Positions 45,701 to 56,261 of a DNA stretch of 64,000 nucleotides are shown in pieces. Below the pieces are notes generated by a model. It worked only from the letters and a program-made list of their open reading frames with translations, did not search any database and was not told the origin of the DNA. How positions within the stretch are numbered: position 1 is the first letter of the stretch; every line of letters begins with the position of its first letter. The position numbers and the translations under genes were made by a program. Origin of the DNA: Strigamia acuminata (taxonomy: Eukaryota; Arthropoda; Chilopoda; Geophilomorpha; Linotaeniidae); contig OX442320.1 of NCBI GenBank assembly GCA_949358305.1, forward strand, positions 4,480,259 to 4,544,258, written 5' to 3'.

Positions 45701-48700
45701 CTCCGGAAAGAGCTGAAACAGAAACTGTAACTCCGGAAAGAGCTGAAACAGAAACTTCCACTCCAGAAAGAGCTGAAACAGAAACTTCCACTCCAGAAAG
45801 AGCTGAAACAGAAACTTCCACTCCAGAAAGAGCTGAAATAGAAACTTCAACTCCAGAGCGAGCAGCAGCTGAAACAGAAACTTCCATTCCAGAAAGAGCT
45901 GAAACAGAAACTTTCACTCCAGAAAGAGCTGAAACAGAAACTTCCACTCCAGAAAGAGCTGAAACAGAAACTTCCATTCCAGAAAGAGCTGAAACAGAAA
46001 CTTTCACTCCAGAAAGAGCTGAAACAGAAACTTCCACTCCAGAAAGAGCTGAAACAGAAACTTCCACTCCAGAAAGAGCTGAAAAAGAAACTTCAATTCC
46101 AGAAAAAGCTACAGCAGAAACTTCAACTCCAGAAGGAGAAACAGCTGAAACAGAAACTTCAACTCCAGAAAGAGTAGAAGCTGACACACAAACTTCAACT
46201 CCAGAAAGAACTGCCACAGAAACTACAGACAAACCAACTACAACTGCAGCTGAAAGTTCAGAAAAAGAAACAACTGCAACTTCTACTTCAGAAAATGAAG
46301 TGACTCAACCTGAAACTCCCAAAAGTGATGTATTAGAAACAGAAACATCACAAAGTGAAGTTACTGGAACCGAAACACCAGAAAGGGAAGCAACTGAAAC
46401 TTCAGAAAGGGCAGTCACTGAAACCACAGAGACAAATAGGACAAAAGAAGTAACAGAAAGCATAAATGCAGGAAGTGAAAATACTGTTGTTTCTCTCGTA
46501 GCAGAGGAGACAACTGCTTCTATGGTGACAGAAAGAGAAACAACTGAAGCTACGAGTCCAGAAGTTGAGGGTACAACTGACATCCACAAAAGTGAAACGG
46601 TTACGGAAAAAGTAATTGCTGAAACTGTAGCTGTGGACAAAGAGGCCAATGAACCATCAACTTTGGGATTTGAAACAAGTGAAGTATCAGAAAAGGAAAC
46701 AACAGAAACTCAACATGATGAAACCAACACTCCGACAGCAACCCCATTAGTCGGCCATGAAACAACATCGGATGCTACTAAAACTGAAAAGGACCAAGAG
46801 ACAGCATCAGAAACTGCACAAGTTGAAAAAGAACTTACAACCAAATTTGAATCTGAAGATCAAGAGGTGACAACACAAGGTGAAATAGAAACTGGGACTT
46901 CAGACAATGAAATAGGAAGTACGGACACTGAGAGAGATTCTACTGAAACTGTGACTTCCAAAAAGGAAGATGAAGTGACATCAGAAGCTGAAGACACAGT
47001 TACTCCTGAAGTAGTTGAAACCACAACATCAGTAAGAGAATCTCCTGAAACAGCTACTCCTGAAGTTGTTGAAACTACTGAGACGACAGTAAACGGTGTG
47101 GAAATCACAACTTTAAGAAGAGAGCTTACTGAAGTAGTTACGTCTGAAGGTATTGAAACTACTACTTTAGAAAAAGAGCTTGCCACTGAAGAAGAAACTC
47201 AGTCAACTTTAGTAGAAAAAGTGGGAACCGAAGTTTCAACTTCAATACCTGAAACAACAAAATTAGAAGCAGAAGTTGGTGAGGGAGGCGAGATTACTTC
47301 GGACAAAGAGATCACTAAAACTGTAGCACCAGAAATTTCTCCCGCTGCGAATTTAACGTTAGAAGTTGAAACTACAACCGAAGTAAAGTTTTCCACACAG
47401 ATCTCAGAGGAAACTGTCACAGAAGCAGAAACTGTTAAAGCAACTGAAACTGTAGCAATTGAAAAAGAAATTGCAACAGAGAGTCAGGTTAAAGATGTAA
47501 CGGAAACTTCAACAACTGAAAAAGAAATTGCAACAGAGAGTCAGGTTAAAGATGTAACTGAAACTTCAACAACTGAAAAAGAAATTGCAACAGAGAGTCA
47601 GGTTAAAGATGTAACTGAAACTTCAACAACTGAAAAAGAAATTGCAACAGAGAGTCAGGTTAAAGATGTAACTGAAACTTCAACAACTGAAAAAGAAATT
47701 GCAACAGAAACTTCAGTAACTGAAAAAGAAATTTCAACAGATACTTCGATAACTGAAAAAGAAATTTCAACAGAAACTTCAGTAACCGAAAAAGAAATTT
47801 CCACTGAAGGTCAGGTGAAAGATGCAACAGAAACAGTCACTCCAGAACTAGAAAAAACTGAAATAACTGTTTCAGAAAAAGAAGAAGCAGTTACAGAAGG
47901 TGTAATAGTTAGTGCAGCTGAAACTTCAGAAGATGTAACCGTGAGTGCGGGACCGGAGAAAGAATTTACTGAAACTGTAATACCAGAAGAACCATCTACT
48001 GATGCAACAGAGAAGGCTGTTACAGATATTGTAACCCCAGAAATTATTGCTGAAACTTCAGTAACAGAAAAAGAATTCATTGAAACATCACCCACAGATG
48101 AAGGCACAACTGTAACTTCGGAGCCTGACAAAGAAGTAACAGAAGGTTCATCATCAACTATTCCTGACAGAGAGGCTACATCTGTAGAAAAGGAGGACAC
48201 TAAAACAACAGTTTCAGTAAGAGAAACAGATCACACTGCTTTAGAAACAGAATCGACTGAAGGAAGTGCAGTGACAATTATTTCTAATGAAACCACAGTT
48301 TCAGACATAGAAACTGAAGCCATTACTGAAGCGTCTACTGTTCAAAAGGAATTTAATGAAACAACTGGTACAGAAGTTAAGCAAACAAATGAACCAGAAA
48401 TTTTAGATATCTCCACAGTTTCAGTAGAGAAAGAGCAAACAAGAGTTACAAGATTAGAGGATGCATCAACAACAGAATCAACTTTTGACGGTGAAACTGA
48501 AACGAAAGAACATTTGACAACTGATGTTAGTATGGTTGAAACCAGTTCTGCTGAAACTAGTTTTGCTGTAACTGAGCAAACAGATGCAAGTGACGAAAAT
48601 AAAGTTTCCTCTGATACGCAAACTTCGACTGGTGTTGAAACAACAACAGATGCGGTGACTGAAACCAAAATGTCTGAAATTACCAGTATTGAAAAGGAAG

Positions 48701-51700
48701 CAACTGAAGTTACCAGTCCAGAAACAGAGGTGGAGGATACATCAGCTACAGTTACTGAAAAAACTGAAGTGACGAAGGATGTTACCAAAGAAGTTGTGAC
48801 CGCAGTAGAAGATTTGACTCCATCTGTTACAGAAGCAGCTGAGGGTGTGGAAAATGTAACTCACAGTGTTGTGACTGAAGAGACTACACATATTGATATT
48901 GAAGTCAGTGTACCAGAAGGAATGACGTTAATTGGTGATTCGATGATGAAAGAAAATGAAACAACAGTTGCAGAAGCCGTTTCGCCTCTTGAAGAAAAAG
49001 ACACAACAGCTGCAGAAGCAGTTTCTACTCTTGGAGAGAAAGAAACAACAGGCTCACATGCAGTTAGTGTAGAAGAGACTGAGACAACAATTGCTGAAGC
49101 AGTTTCTGCTTTTGACGAGAAAGAAACAGTTACAGAAGTAGTTTCTCTTGGAGAGAAGGAAACAACAGTCACTGAAGCAGTTACTCTTGGAGAGAAGGAA
49201 ACTACAGTCACTGAAGCAGTTACTCTTGGAGAGAAGGAAACAACAGTGAATGAAGCAGTTACTCTTGAAGACAAAGAATTGACAGTCACAGAAGCAGTTT
49301 CTCAAGAAGAGAATGAAATAACAGGCTCACATGCAGTTAGTCTAGATGAGAAAGAAACAACAATTGCAGAAACTATTTCACCTCTTGAAGAAAAAGAAAC
49401 AACAATTGCAGAAACTATTTCACCTCTTGAAGAGAAAGAAACGACAATTGCAGAAGCTATTTCACCTCTTGAAGAGAAAGAAACGACAATTGCAGAAGCT
49501 ATTTCACCTCTTCAAGACAAAGAATCAACAGTCACAGAATCAGTTTCTCTAGGAGAGAAGGAAACAACAGTCACAGAAGCAGTTTCTCTTGATGACAAAG
49601 AATCAACAGTCACAGAAGCAGTTTCTCTTGACGACAAGGAATCAACAGTCACAGAAGCAGTTTCTCTAGGAGAGAAGGAAACAACAGTCACAGAAGCAGT
49701 TTCTCTTGAAGACAAGGAATCAACAGTCACAGAAGCAGTTTCTCTAGGAGAGAAGGAAACAACAGTCACAGAAGCAGTTTCTCTTGATGACAAAGAATCA
49801 ACAGTCACAGAAGCAGTTTCTCTTGACGACAAAGAATCAACAGTCACTAAAGCAGTTTCTCTTGAAGACAAGGAATCAACAGTCACTGAAGCAGTTTCTC
49901 TTGACGACAAGGAATCAACAGTCACCGAAGCAGTTTCTCTAGAAGAGAAGGAAACCACAGTCACAGAAACAGTTTCTCTTGATGATAAAGTATCAACAGT
50001 CACAGAAACAGTTTTTCTTGAAGACAAAGAATCAACAGTTGCAGAAGCAGTTTCTCTAGGAGAGGAGAAAACAACAGTTGCAGAAGCAGTTTCTCCTCTT
50101 GAAGAGAAAGAAACAACAGTTGTAGAAGCAGTTTCTTCTTTTGACGAGAAAGACACAACAGCTGCAGAGGCAGTTTCCCTTCTTGACGAGAAAGAATCAA
50201 CTGCTTCCATTGCTGAAACAGAAACTGAAACAACTGTAGACAAAACTGAGACAACACTTTGGGAATTAATAACTACCACAATGAAACCATGGTTATCGAC
50301 TTTGTTACCAGAATTGCCTCTGACAGAGCCAGGAGATGTTGGTATTCCAGGCGAAGGCTCCTGTTTACTCGATGGAGTCACCTATACAAGCGGTCATGCC
50401 ATTCCTACAAGCGATCCATGTTTGGTAGATTGCATATGTCGAAACAGCGTACTTCGATGCAACTCAGTTAGATGTGCTGCACCATCAGAAATACAGGACC
50501 AGTCATGCACAATTGAACACGTCAAGGGAATTTGTTGTCCAACATATGTTTGCAATAGTAAGTATATACAGTCCAACTTCATTCAGTAAACCATTATCTT
50601 ATTAAATTGATTTTTTTCTTTGTAGATGGAACATTTCCCGCTGTATCTCAAGTTGACACACAAACAACTGAAGCACCAATCACAAGCATTGCTGAGTGGA
50701 TCTTGAATGCAACAAAGGGTGGAGAAGTTTCAGCAGCCGACGAAACAACCCAAAGTGCCGTTACAGAAGTTATCGAAACCAAGACACCGGTAGGTGAACG
50801 AGATGAAACTGAGATTCAGAGCACAGAGGACACAACTGTTGATTTGAGGCTCATCACAAAAGTTTCCAATCAAACAACCACTGAGGGGTTAACAAATGAA
50901 ACTACCACTGTGTCGGCAACAGAGGAAACTCTGGCTGTGGAAGAAACTACGACCGTAAAAGGGGAAGCTCAGCTGGACATTAGTACTGCAGAGGCAGAAG
51001 ATAAATCTGTTACTTCTGAAGAGGAAAAGTTGACTACTATTGCTGTCGAAGTCGTTGAAACTGAAAGAACAACTGCTGCAGAGGAGATCAATGTTACTAC
51101 TGGGATTGTACAAGAAGCCGAAGTATCAACCGAGAAACAAGTAGTAGAAGTCGACAAGAATGAGACTATGGTGCCAGAAGAGTTAACACTAACTCCAGAG
51201 ATTGAGGGTTCAACTGTTCTTGTGAAAGCAAATGAAACAACTGCTGAGGGAATTGATTCTACTACAGAAAAGGAAATGGTTGAAGGAGCCACAGAGAAAG
51301 ACGAAGCAACAACTGATCTATCCACAGATAAGGACGAAGTAACCGGAGTAAGCGTAGACATAGAAGGGGGAAATGCTGATGTTACTACGGAAAGGGAAGA
51401 AGTATTTGATGTTAGCACAGTTAAGGAAGAAGAAACAGAAGTGACCAAGATAAATGTAGTCAAAGATGATGAATCAACTGATGTTACTACAGAGAAAGTT
51501 GGAGAAACCACTCATCCAACCACAGAAAAGGAAGAAGTACTCAGTGTGAGCACGGTCGAAGGAGAAACATCCGATTTAACAACAGAAGAAGTAACCAGGA
51601 TAAGCGTAGACAAAGAGGGTGAAACAGAAAGGGAAGGAGAAACAACTAATTCGACTCCAGAAAAGGAGGAAGTAACTGGCATTAGCACAGACAAGGAAGC

Positions 51701-54156
51701 TACTTCTGATCTTACTACAGAGAGGGAGGGAGTGAGTGGAGTGAGCACAGATCTGGAAATGGAAACAACTTCAGAAAAAGCAGAAACCACTTCAGAAAAA
51801 GCAGAAACCACTTCAGAAAAAGCAGAAACTGCATCAGAAAGAGTAGAAACAACTGTAGAAGAGTTTGAAACTACTCCAGAAAGGGCAGAAACTACTCCAG
51901 AAAAATTAGAAACTACTTCAGAAAAAGCAGAAACTACTGCAGAAGCATTTGAAACCACTCCAGAAAAAGCAGAAACTACTGCAGAAGCATTTGAAACCAC
52001 TCCAGAAAAAGCTGAGACTACTTCAGAAAAAGCCGAGACTAATTCAGAAATAACTGAGACTACTTCAGAAAAAGCAGAAACCATACCAGAAAGAGCAGAA
52101 ACGACCTCAGAAATGGCAGAAACCACATCAGAAAGAGCAGAAACTGCATCAGAAAAAGCAGAAACCACATCAGAACGAGCAGAAACTACTGTTAAAGAGT
52201 TTGAAACCACTTCAGAAGAAGCCGAGACTACTTCAGAAAAAGCTGAAACTATTCCAGAAAAGGCAGGGAGTACTCCAGAAGAGTTTGATATTACTTCAGG
52301 AGGGTTTGAAACGACTCCAGAGGTAACGGAAACAACATCTGTAAAAGCTGAAACAACGTCCGTAAAAGCTGAAACAACTCCAGAGGTAACGGAAACTATT
52401 TCAGAAGAGTTTGAAACGACGTCCGAAGAATCGGGAACGACCGACAGAATTGCAGAAACTGAAAAAGATTCAGAAACGACGGATTTAACCACAGAAGCAG
52501 CAGCAATTTCATCAACTTCAGAAAAGGCAGACACAACTGAACACACACAAAGAGAAACAGCATCTGAAATTGTAAGCGAGCAGGAGAGAACCGAAACAAC
52601 GACAGAGAGCTTTGAAACGACAACGGAAGCCGAAAGACAAATGAACAGGACCGAGGTTCTGAGCGAAGCTGTAACAGAACGAGAACAAACCGAAACAACA
52701 TCGCAAAAAATTGAAACCGAAACGAGTGCAGCGGACAACGTAGAGACGACCACTCTACCGCACGAATTTTACACTTTGACAACGAAAGCCGAAAAGATCG
52801 AAACTGAAGCTCCCACGCAGGAAACGCCTACGGAAGCGCCATCTGCGGGTGAAGACGGTAAACTGAATTTTTAAAATTGATAGTAAGAAATTTTAAAAAA
52901 ATTTATTTTTGTTTGTGGGAAATTAGATTGCGTTTTCGAGGGAGTGAAATTTGAAACCGCCCAACAAATTCCACGGCCGGATCCGTGTCAATTCTGCCTG
53001 TGTTTCCGCGGAAGCGTGATTTGCTTGAAACAAACATGTCCGCCGCCGATCAGAGGATGCAGGGAGGAGTTCATTTCCGGTTTCTGTTGCCCGCGCTTTA
53101 AATGCCGTAAATAATTAAAATTTTCTTTTTAAGGACTAGATAATTAATTTTTTTTGTTTTTTTTGTACTTTAGCAATGACAGCTGCTCATTATAATGCAA
53201 CGACGACGACGACGACGACAACACCTGCGCCTGATCTCATAACAGGTAAAATATGTTTTTTTTTGTGATTGTTATTCGATTTTATAAGCGAGTTAAAGCC
53301 TTTTGACAAGGTTGTATGCAATTTGTGCAATAATATACGTTATTATGCAGTTTTCATGCGATTTTAAACGTTTTATTTCAGTTTTCAAGCGATTGTAAAC
53401 CCTTTCATGCAGTTTTTATGCGATTTTAAACGTTTTCTCTCAGTTTTTATGCGATTTTAAACGTTTTCTCTCAGTTTTTATGCGATTTTAAACGTTTTCT
53501 CTCAGTTTTCATTCGATTTTAAACGTTTTCTCTCAGTTTTCATGCAATTTTAAGTGTTTTTATGCGATTTTGTTGCGGTTTTAAAGCGGTTTTACATGTT
53601 TTATGCCGTTTTAAAGCGACTTTCACACGTTTTATGTCGTTTTAAAGCGACTTTCACACGTTTTATGTCGTTTTAAAGCGACTTTCACGTTTTATGTCGT
53701 TTTAAAGCGACTTTCACACGTTTTATGTCGTTTTAAAGCGACTTTCACACGTTTTATGTCGTTTTAAAGCGACTTTCACGTTTTATGCTAAATTGAAGCG
53801 ATTTTACACGTGTTTATGCGATTCTATACGTTGACATGCACATTTATAACGATTATAATAATTTTTCTGCTATTTTGTACGTTTTTATTGAATTTGTACA
53901 TTCTATACAGTTTTTCTACGATTTTCCACACTTTTTTGTTTTTTTGAGTGAAATTTAATTTCTTTTTCTTCTGCTTTTTGTAGGCTGCGAGGTCGACGGG
54001 ACGTTTTTTGAGATCGGACAGTTTATTCCCGGTCCGAGCACGCCGTGCCGATCGTGTATGTGCGGCGACGCGGGTGTGATGACCTGCGAGCCCCGCGAGT
54101 GTAGGACTGACTCTGTGATGCAGCGATTTATGCTCAGTGCTACGTCACAACCTTAA
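31709..54156 (+). CDS. Tenectin-like secreted VWC/mucin matrix protein, 12 coding exons, about 3582 aa
   Basis: Coding exons: 31709-31808, 36250-36285, 36498-36707, 39757-39849, 41396-41584, 41663-41731, 42149-42334, 43349-50557, 50626-52857, 52927-53106, 53174-53245, 53984-54156. Spliced coding length is 10749 nt and every intron is phase 1. Order: signal peptide (a hydrophobic run from about residue 10 to 27), a VWC domain, a Ser/Thr/Pro linker, VWC2, a short Thr linker, VWC3, a mucin-like stretch of over 2300 residues ending in VWC4, a 740-residue mucin-like stretch, VWC5, a Thr linker, and a truncated VWC6. Secreted arthropod proteins with several VWC domains split by mucin-like regions include tenectin, an apical matrix and integrin ligand. 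I saw no RGD. The name is by architecture; chordin-like relatives remain possible. The start follows TGCA and is the first ATG in the second exon. Confidence 0.8.
32995..33290 (+). repeat. 154-bp tandem duplication
   Basis: The segment from AATAATTAGAAAATGG to TTTTTGTCGAAAT occurs at 33001 and again at 33155 with few differences. A more diverged third copy may start near 33306. Confidence 0.7.
33860..34400 (+). repeat. About 180-bp tandem repeat, three copies
   Basis: GAATTTCCCCC, AAATCATC, GGCATCCCGACCGGAAGTG, AACACAATTCA recurs at about 33958, 34140 and 34319. The linking AT-rich part includes GTTGTAAACACACGATGAA. Intronic to the tenectin-like gene. Confidence 0.75.
35025..35155 (+). repeat. 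15-bp minisatellite (TTCCACGGGATTTAT), nine copies
   Basis: Near-perfect head-to-tail units between unique flanks inside a tenectin-like intron. The unit length is a multiple of three, so long frames on both strands are by-products. Confidence 0.9.
35951..35980 (+). repeat. Dispersed ACGCGT motif copy
   Basis: TATTGTTACGCGTACAGACC then GTTCCGATT, matching 17573-17603 almost exactly. Confidence 0.5.
36498..36707 (+). CDS. VWC domain 1 exon
   Basis: Encodes a complete 10-cysteine von Willebrand factor C domain: GCYYG start, ACLNCTC, LHC, RTC, HNC and the closing CCPTVVC. It is a phase 1-1 exon bounded by AAAG and G|GTAAAT. Two N-glycosylation sequons (NCT) are visible. Confidence 0.9.
36782..37070 (+). 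repeat. 140-bp tandem duplication with ACGCGT motif
   Basis: Two copies (ACGGAAGTAAAA through CTAACGCGATTGT and CGACAGGA) with period 140. Each contains ATTGTCACGCGTATAA then CCGT and CCGATCATT, related to the motifs at 17573 and 35951. Confidence 0.75.
37688..37768 (+). repeat. Dispersed repeat, inverted relative of 12563-12642
   Basis: ATTTGTCGGCATTAACTATT then CCTGGTAATGTCTGGACTTA match the minus strand of 12563-12642. Confidence 0.6.
38511..38720 (+). mobile_element. tRNA-derived SINE
   Basis: A tRNA-like head contains GTGAGTAGTTAGCATGC (degenerate A box) and GGGTTCAAACCCG (perfect B box and T-stem), about 40 bp apart. A non-tRNA body follows with CCTTTGGCAGCG, AGCGACGCCCC, AAAGACCGTCG. 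The acceptor stem does not pair well and there is no anticodon arm I can fold, so a functional tRNA is unlikely. It is intronic to the tenectin-like gene. Confidence 0.6.
39757..39849 (+). CDS. Ser/Thr/Pro linker exon between VWC1 and VWC2
   Basis: A 93-bp phase 1-1 exon after a long T tract (acceptor TTTTAG). It encodes SQRPTSLSSTLRPSPRP and similar sequence suited to O-glycosylation. Supported by frame and position only. Confidence 0.6.
40290..41190. repeat. Minisatellite, about 30-bp unit (TATGCATTTTTATGTGCATTTAAGTACAAA)
   Basis: About 28 imperfect units, degenerating after 40960 into AGAGCAAAAATATGCA units. It ends about 200 bp before the VWC2 exon. Confidence 0.8.
41396..42334 (+). CDS. 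VWC domains 2 and 3 with Thr linker (three exons)
   Basis: Exon 41396-41584 encodes VWC2 (GCSIND, DPCELCYC, closing CCPSSYDC). Exon 41663-41731 is a poly-Thr linker (APPPTTTTTTTEP) that also supplies the residues just before VWC3. Exon 42149-42334 encodes VWC3 (CVQDGVRYPDG, DPCKHCYC, closing CCPKSYEC). Both domains keep all ten cysteines. The linker donor AACAAAT|GTGCGT is the only choice that keeps frame into VWC3. Confidence 0.85.
41984..42076. mobile_element. Short pogo/mariner-like inverted-repeat element
   Basis: CAGTCGAAACTCTTTATAACGA at 41984-42005 and the inverted TCGTTATAAAGAGTT at 42055-42069 share 15 bp exactly. The CAGT start with TTATAACGA is reminiscent of pogo-group Tc1/mariner ends. 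At about 93 bp it is non-coding. It lies in the 417-bp intron before VWC3. Confidence 0.5.
42820..43137. repeat. 21-bp minisatellite (TTGCTGGAAATTATCAAAAAT), 15 copies
   Basis: Nearly perfect units, preceded from about 42640 by degenerate GAAAAATTTTGTGGAATTT units. It lies in the intron before the giant mucin exon. Open frames through it on both strands are artefacts of the 21-bp period. Confidence 0.95.
43349..50557 (+). CDS. Giant 7.2-kb mucin-like exon ending in VWC4
   Basis: 7209 bp without a stop, about 2400 residues, dominated by Thr, Ser and Glu. Distinct internal repeats: about 20-residue units (VETETEAETDKVDIPEETT) at 44160-44520; a 10-residue unit TSTPERAETE, more than 40 copies, at 44700-46230; a 19-residue unit (EKEIATESQVKDVTETSTT), four copies, at 47459-47700; and a 13-residue unit (EAVSLDDKESTVT) at about 49120-50040. 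A complete VWC domain (SCLLDGVTYTSG, DPCLVDCIC, closing CCPTYVC) occupies 50362-50557. Thr density suggests heavy O-glycosylation and Glu makes it strongly acidic. The long open frames on the opposite strand here are repeat artefacts. Confidence 0.9.
50626..52857 (+). CDS. Second mucin-like exon (2.2 kb)
   Basis: Phase 1-1 exon of 2232 bp after a 68-bp intron. It encodes Thr/Glu-rich sequence with a 7-residue repeat AETTSEK/AETTPEK concentrated at 51760-52300 and several N-glycosylation sequons (NQTT, NETT) near its start. It joins VWC4 to VWC5. Confidence 0.85.
52927..53245 (+). CDS. VWC domain 5 exon and Thr linker exon
   Basis: Exon 52927-53106 is a complete VWC domain (DCVFEGVKFE, DPCQFCLC, closing CCPRFKC). 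Exon 53174-53245 encodes a short linker with eight consecutive Thr from ACG/ACA codons. The linker exon and its following intron were copied to 56262-56664. Confidence 0.85.
53370..53790. repeat. Intronic minisatellite (GTTTTAAAGCGACTTTCACACGTTTTATGTC, about 31 bp)
   Basis: Five near-perfect units at 53620-53790 follow about five 35-bp units of TTTTAAACGTTTTCTCTCAG, TTTTTATGCGA at 53400-53560. Part of this array was copied to 56450-56660. Confidence 0.85.
53984..54156 (+). CDS. Last coding exon: truncated VWC domain 6
   Basis: It begins GCEVDGTFFEIG and keeps six cysteines (C, PC, SC, MC, TC, EC) of the first VWC subdomain, then ends in about 18 residues without cysteine and a TAA stop. The expected C...CC...C half is absent. 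Either this is the true C-terminus or a further splice from inside this exon exists; I found no downstream VWC half. Confidence 0.75.
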
Positions 54157-54166
54157 TATCATCAAA

Positions 54167-54172
54167 AATAAA
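54167..54172 (+). terminator. Tenectin-like polyadenylation signal candidate
   Basis: AATAAA 10 bp after the stop codon. This would give a very short 3' UTR; another hexamer in TTAATAAAG lies near 55011. Confidence 0.4.
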
Positions 54173-54199
54173 CTTTCGTCTTATTTTTACATCAATTTT

Positions 54200-55700
54200 T
54201 TTTTTAAAAAAAAAGAAAAGAAAGAAAAACGAATCCAATTCGCCATTCCCCGGCCACTTTTTAGGCCTAATGGCGGATTTGTGATTCAGTGACAGACTTG
54301 CCTCAATTTTTTGGACATTGTGCGACGTCATGATTATTTTTATTTTTATTAATTATTATTATTTGTTTTTTAAAAAGTGAACGGGCTTCCAGTTTAAACC
54401 GTGCCATTTTACCAGTGTCGTTCTAAATGGGCTTTTTTATTTTATTTTTTTTCATATTTTCCGCCATTTTTGATAATTTCTTTTCTATTGATCATTGCTC
54501 AGAATGCAGTTTCGGATTTCATACATAGATGGCGTGTGATTGTAGCCACTAGGTGGCTGATTCCATTATTATTTCCTACATTTTTAATGAAAAAATGATG
54601 AAAATCTCGTTTTATTCACTGATTCTGATTGATTAATGACATAAATAACAGTAAAATTTATGGATTTATTAAAACCAGTGCAATTTTCATTTTATTTAGG
54701 CCTAGGGACTAATTTTTTAAACTTTTTATGCTCAAGTTTGTTAATTAAATGCTATTTTTTGTATGCATGTGTTCCTGTTGCAGTTGTGTGTTTAAGGGTG
54801 ATAATTTTTTTTTTAAAATAAATTAAAAATCTAGGTTAGTAATTACCAATTGTAATCAATTTTTTTTTTTTTTAATTTTATGATTTTTATTTTATTTTTT
54901 AAAAAAATAATATTTTTGCTTGTATATTTGCCTAACGTATTTATAAACACTTTCTGCCCTGATTAATGGCTTGTAATGTATAGGTTTTGTTACATTGCAC
55001 AGTGAATGATTAATAAAGTTGATTTTTAGCCATTAATTCATGATGAATATCAATTTTTTTTTTCTTGGTTTTGAAAGTTTTTATAGTTGAAGTTCCGATT
55101 AGTTATCACCAGATGTCGCGGCAATGCAGGAATTAACGTTTGAAAAAATTCTCATTTCTCAGATTATCAGAAATTAAAAAATGTTTTCTTTATTATTATT
55201 ATTATTATTACTATTACTATTATTATTACAAATTTTTTTTAATTAACTAAGAATTGTTTTGTATACAAATCCTGTCCCACGACCGAAACAAAACCGCACT
55301 CAAATAATTCTAAACCATCAAGTGATGCTGATCGACCAATGAGCAACCGCCGCCGCCTTAATCAAGACGACAACATGTCTGCCTTGAGTTCCTCGCCGAG
55401 GAAAAGCTTCTCAGGACTGTTTCCTTTTGTCAGTTTGAATCGATGCAGTTGTAAAATAACTTTTATATTGAATCATTGTTTGTCTATTAAAAACAGGAGT
55501 GAAACCTCATCGTCATCAGTGTCGTCTAATCAGCCATAATTCGCTCACGCCTGAACATTGGTCGCCAGTTTTAGACCTAATGTTAATTGCAATCAAAACT
55601 CGCCAGTTTTCACTTCGACGCTGACATTTATCGATATAGCAGAAGAGCAAATGGTAATATGAACAACTAATGTAATGTAAGACGCTTTTAACCCACAACA
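54200..55700. other. Intergenic, no gene seen
   Basis: AT-rich sequence with poly-T runs and an ATT trinucleotide tract at 55190-55227. A 66-codon Ser-rich frame at 55339-55539 shows no supporting feature. Confidence 0.5.
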
Positions 55701-55907
55701 ATTTTGTTTGATACCTACTTTGTGTCATCAAATAAAGTTAAAATGTGATAAAAATAATTTTTTAATGAATAAACAGCAGCAGATTGCAGGAGAAAAGTTA
55801 TTTTTTAATGGATAACAAATAGAATTAAAAGAGAAATCATGTTAAATGGTAGAGGTACATTTTTAATTTGCGATAATTGCGATGTCCGGTGTGATTTTTA
55901 ACTTCGT

Positions 55908-56138
55908 TTATTGACACACTGATACACCAAACGAAACAGGGAAGCACGTTAACTCTGGGCAGCACTTAATGAAAGCGTCACAGCTTTCTCTTTTAACGGC
56001 ACAGAGGTCAGCATTGGCCACACTAAAGAGAATAATTATTGAGTTTTGTTCGATGCTTAGAAATGCTTCTTATACTTACAGTATCATGGCTGACACAGCG
56101 AGGAATAAAAACAGCAAAGCCAAGACAGTTGCTTTCAT
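55908..56138 (-). CDS. Six-cysteine cystine-knot (knottin-like) secreted peptide gene, copy A
   Basis: Two exons on the minus strand: 56138-56080 (start codon at 56138, donor GTAAGT) and 56022-55908 (acceptor TTTAG, stop TAA). The intron is 57 bp, phase 2. The precursor is 57 residues: a hydrophobic signal peptide of about 24 residues running into the second exon, then a mature peptide of about 33 residues with no evident propeptide. Cysteine spacing is C-x6-C-x5-CC-x4-C-x9-C, the inhibitor cystine knot pattern. The family includes arthropod toxins, antimicrobial peptides and enzyme inhibitors; nothing here decides which. Mature charge is near neutral. A TATA element lies about 50 bp upstream of the start. 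The stop overlaps AATAAA. Copies B and C support it as a real coding unit. Confidence 0.78.
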
Positions 56139-56187
56139 TGTCAGAGCTGGATGTTGATGTTTGGTTTTAGCTGTCAAATTGCGTTAG

Positions 56188-56196
56188 CTTATATAC
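56188..56196 (-). promoter_or_regulatory. TATA box of knottin copy A
   Basis: GTATATAAG on the minus strand, 50 bp upstream of the start codon, in the position matching the TATA elements of B and C. Confidence 0.55.
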
Positions 56197-56261
56197 AATT
56201 TGAGTCCAGTTTATCACGTCAGCACGTGCTTCATTCTATTTTTACTCTATTTGATCGTTTA

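Noticed and set aside
44655-46232. 525-codon open frame on the minus strand opposite the mucin repeats
   Set aside because: The repeat codons (GAA, ACT, CCA, GCT) have no stops in reverse complement, so the frame is a by-product of the 30-bp period. The plus frame continues into a VWC domain and fits the exon phases.
49512-52753. Other long minus-strand frames opposite the two mucin exons
   Set aside because: Same cause: low-complexity Val/Ser-rich mirrors of the Thr/Glu repeats, with no domain or splice support.
55339-55539. 66-codon Ser-rich frame downstream of the tenectin-like gene
   Set aside because: No signal, domain, splice or promoter support; length is within chance expectation here.
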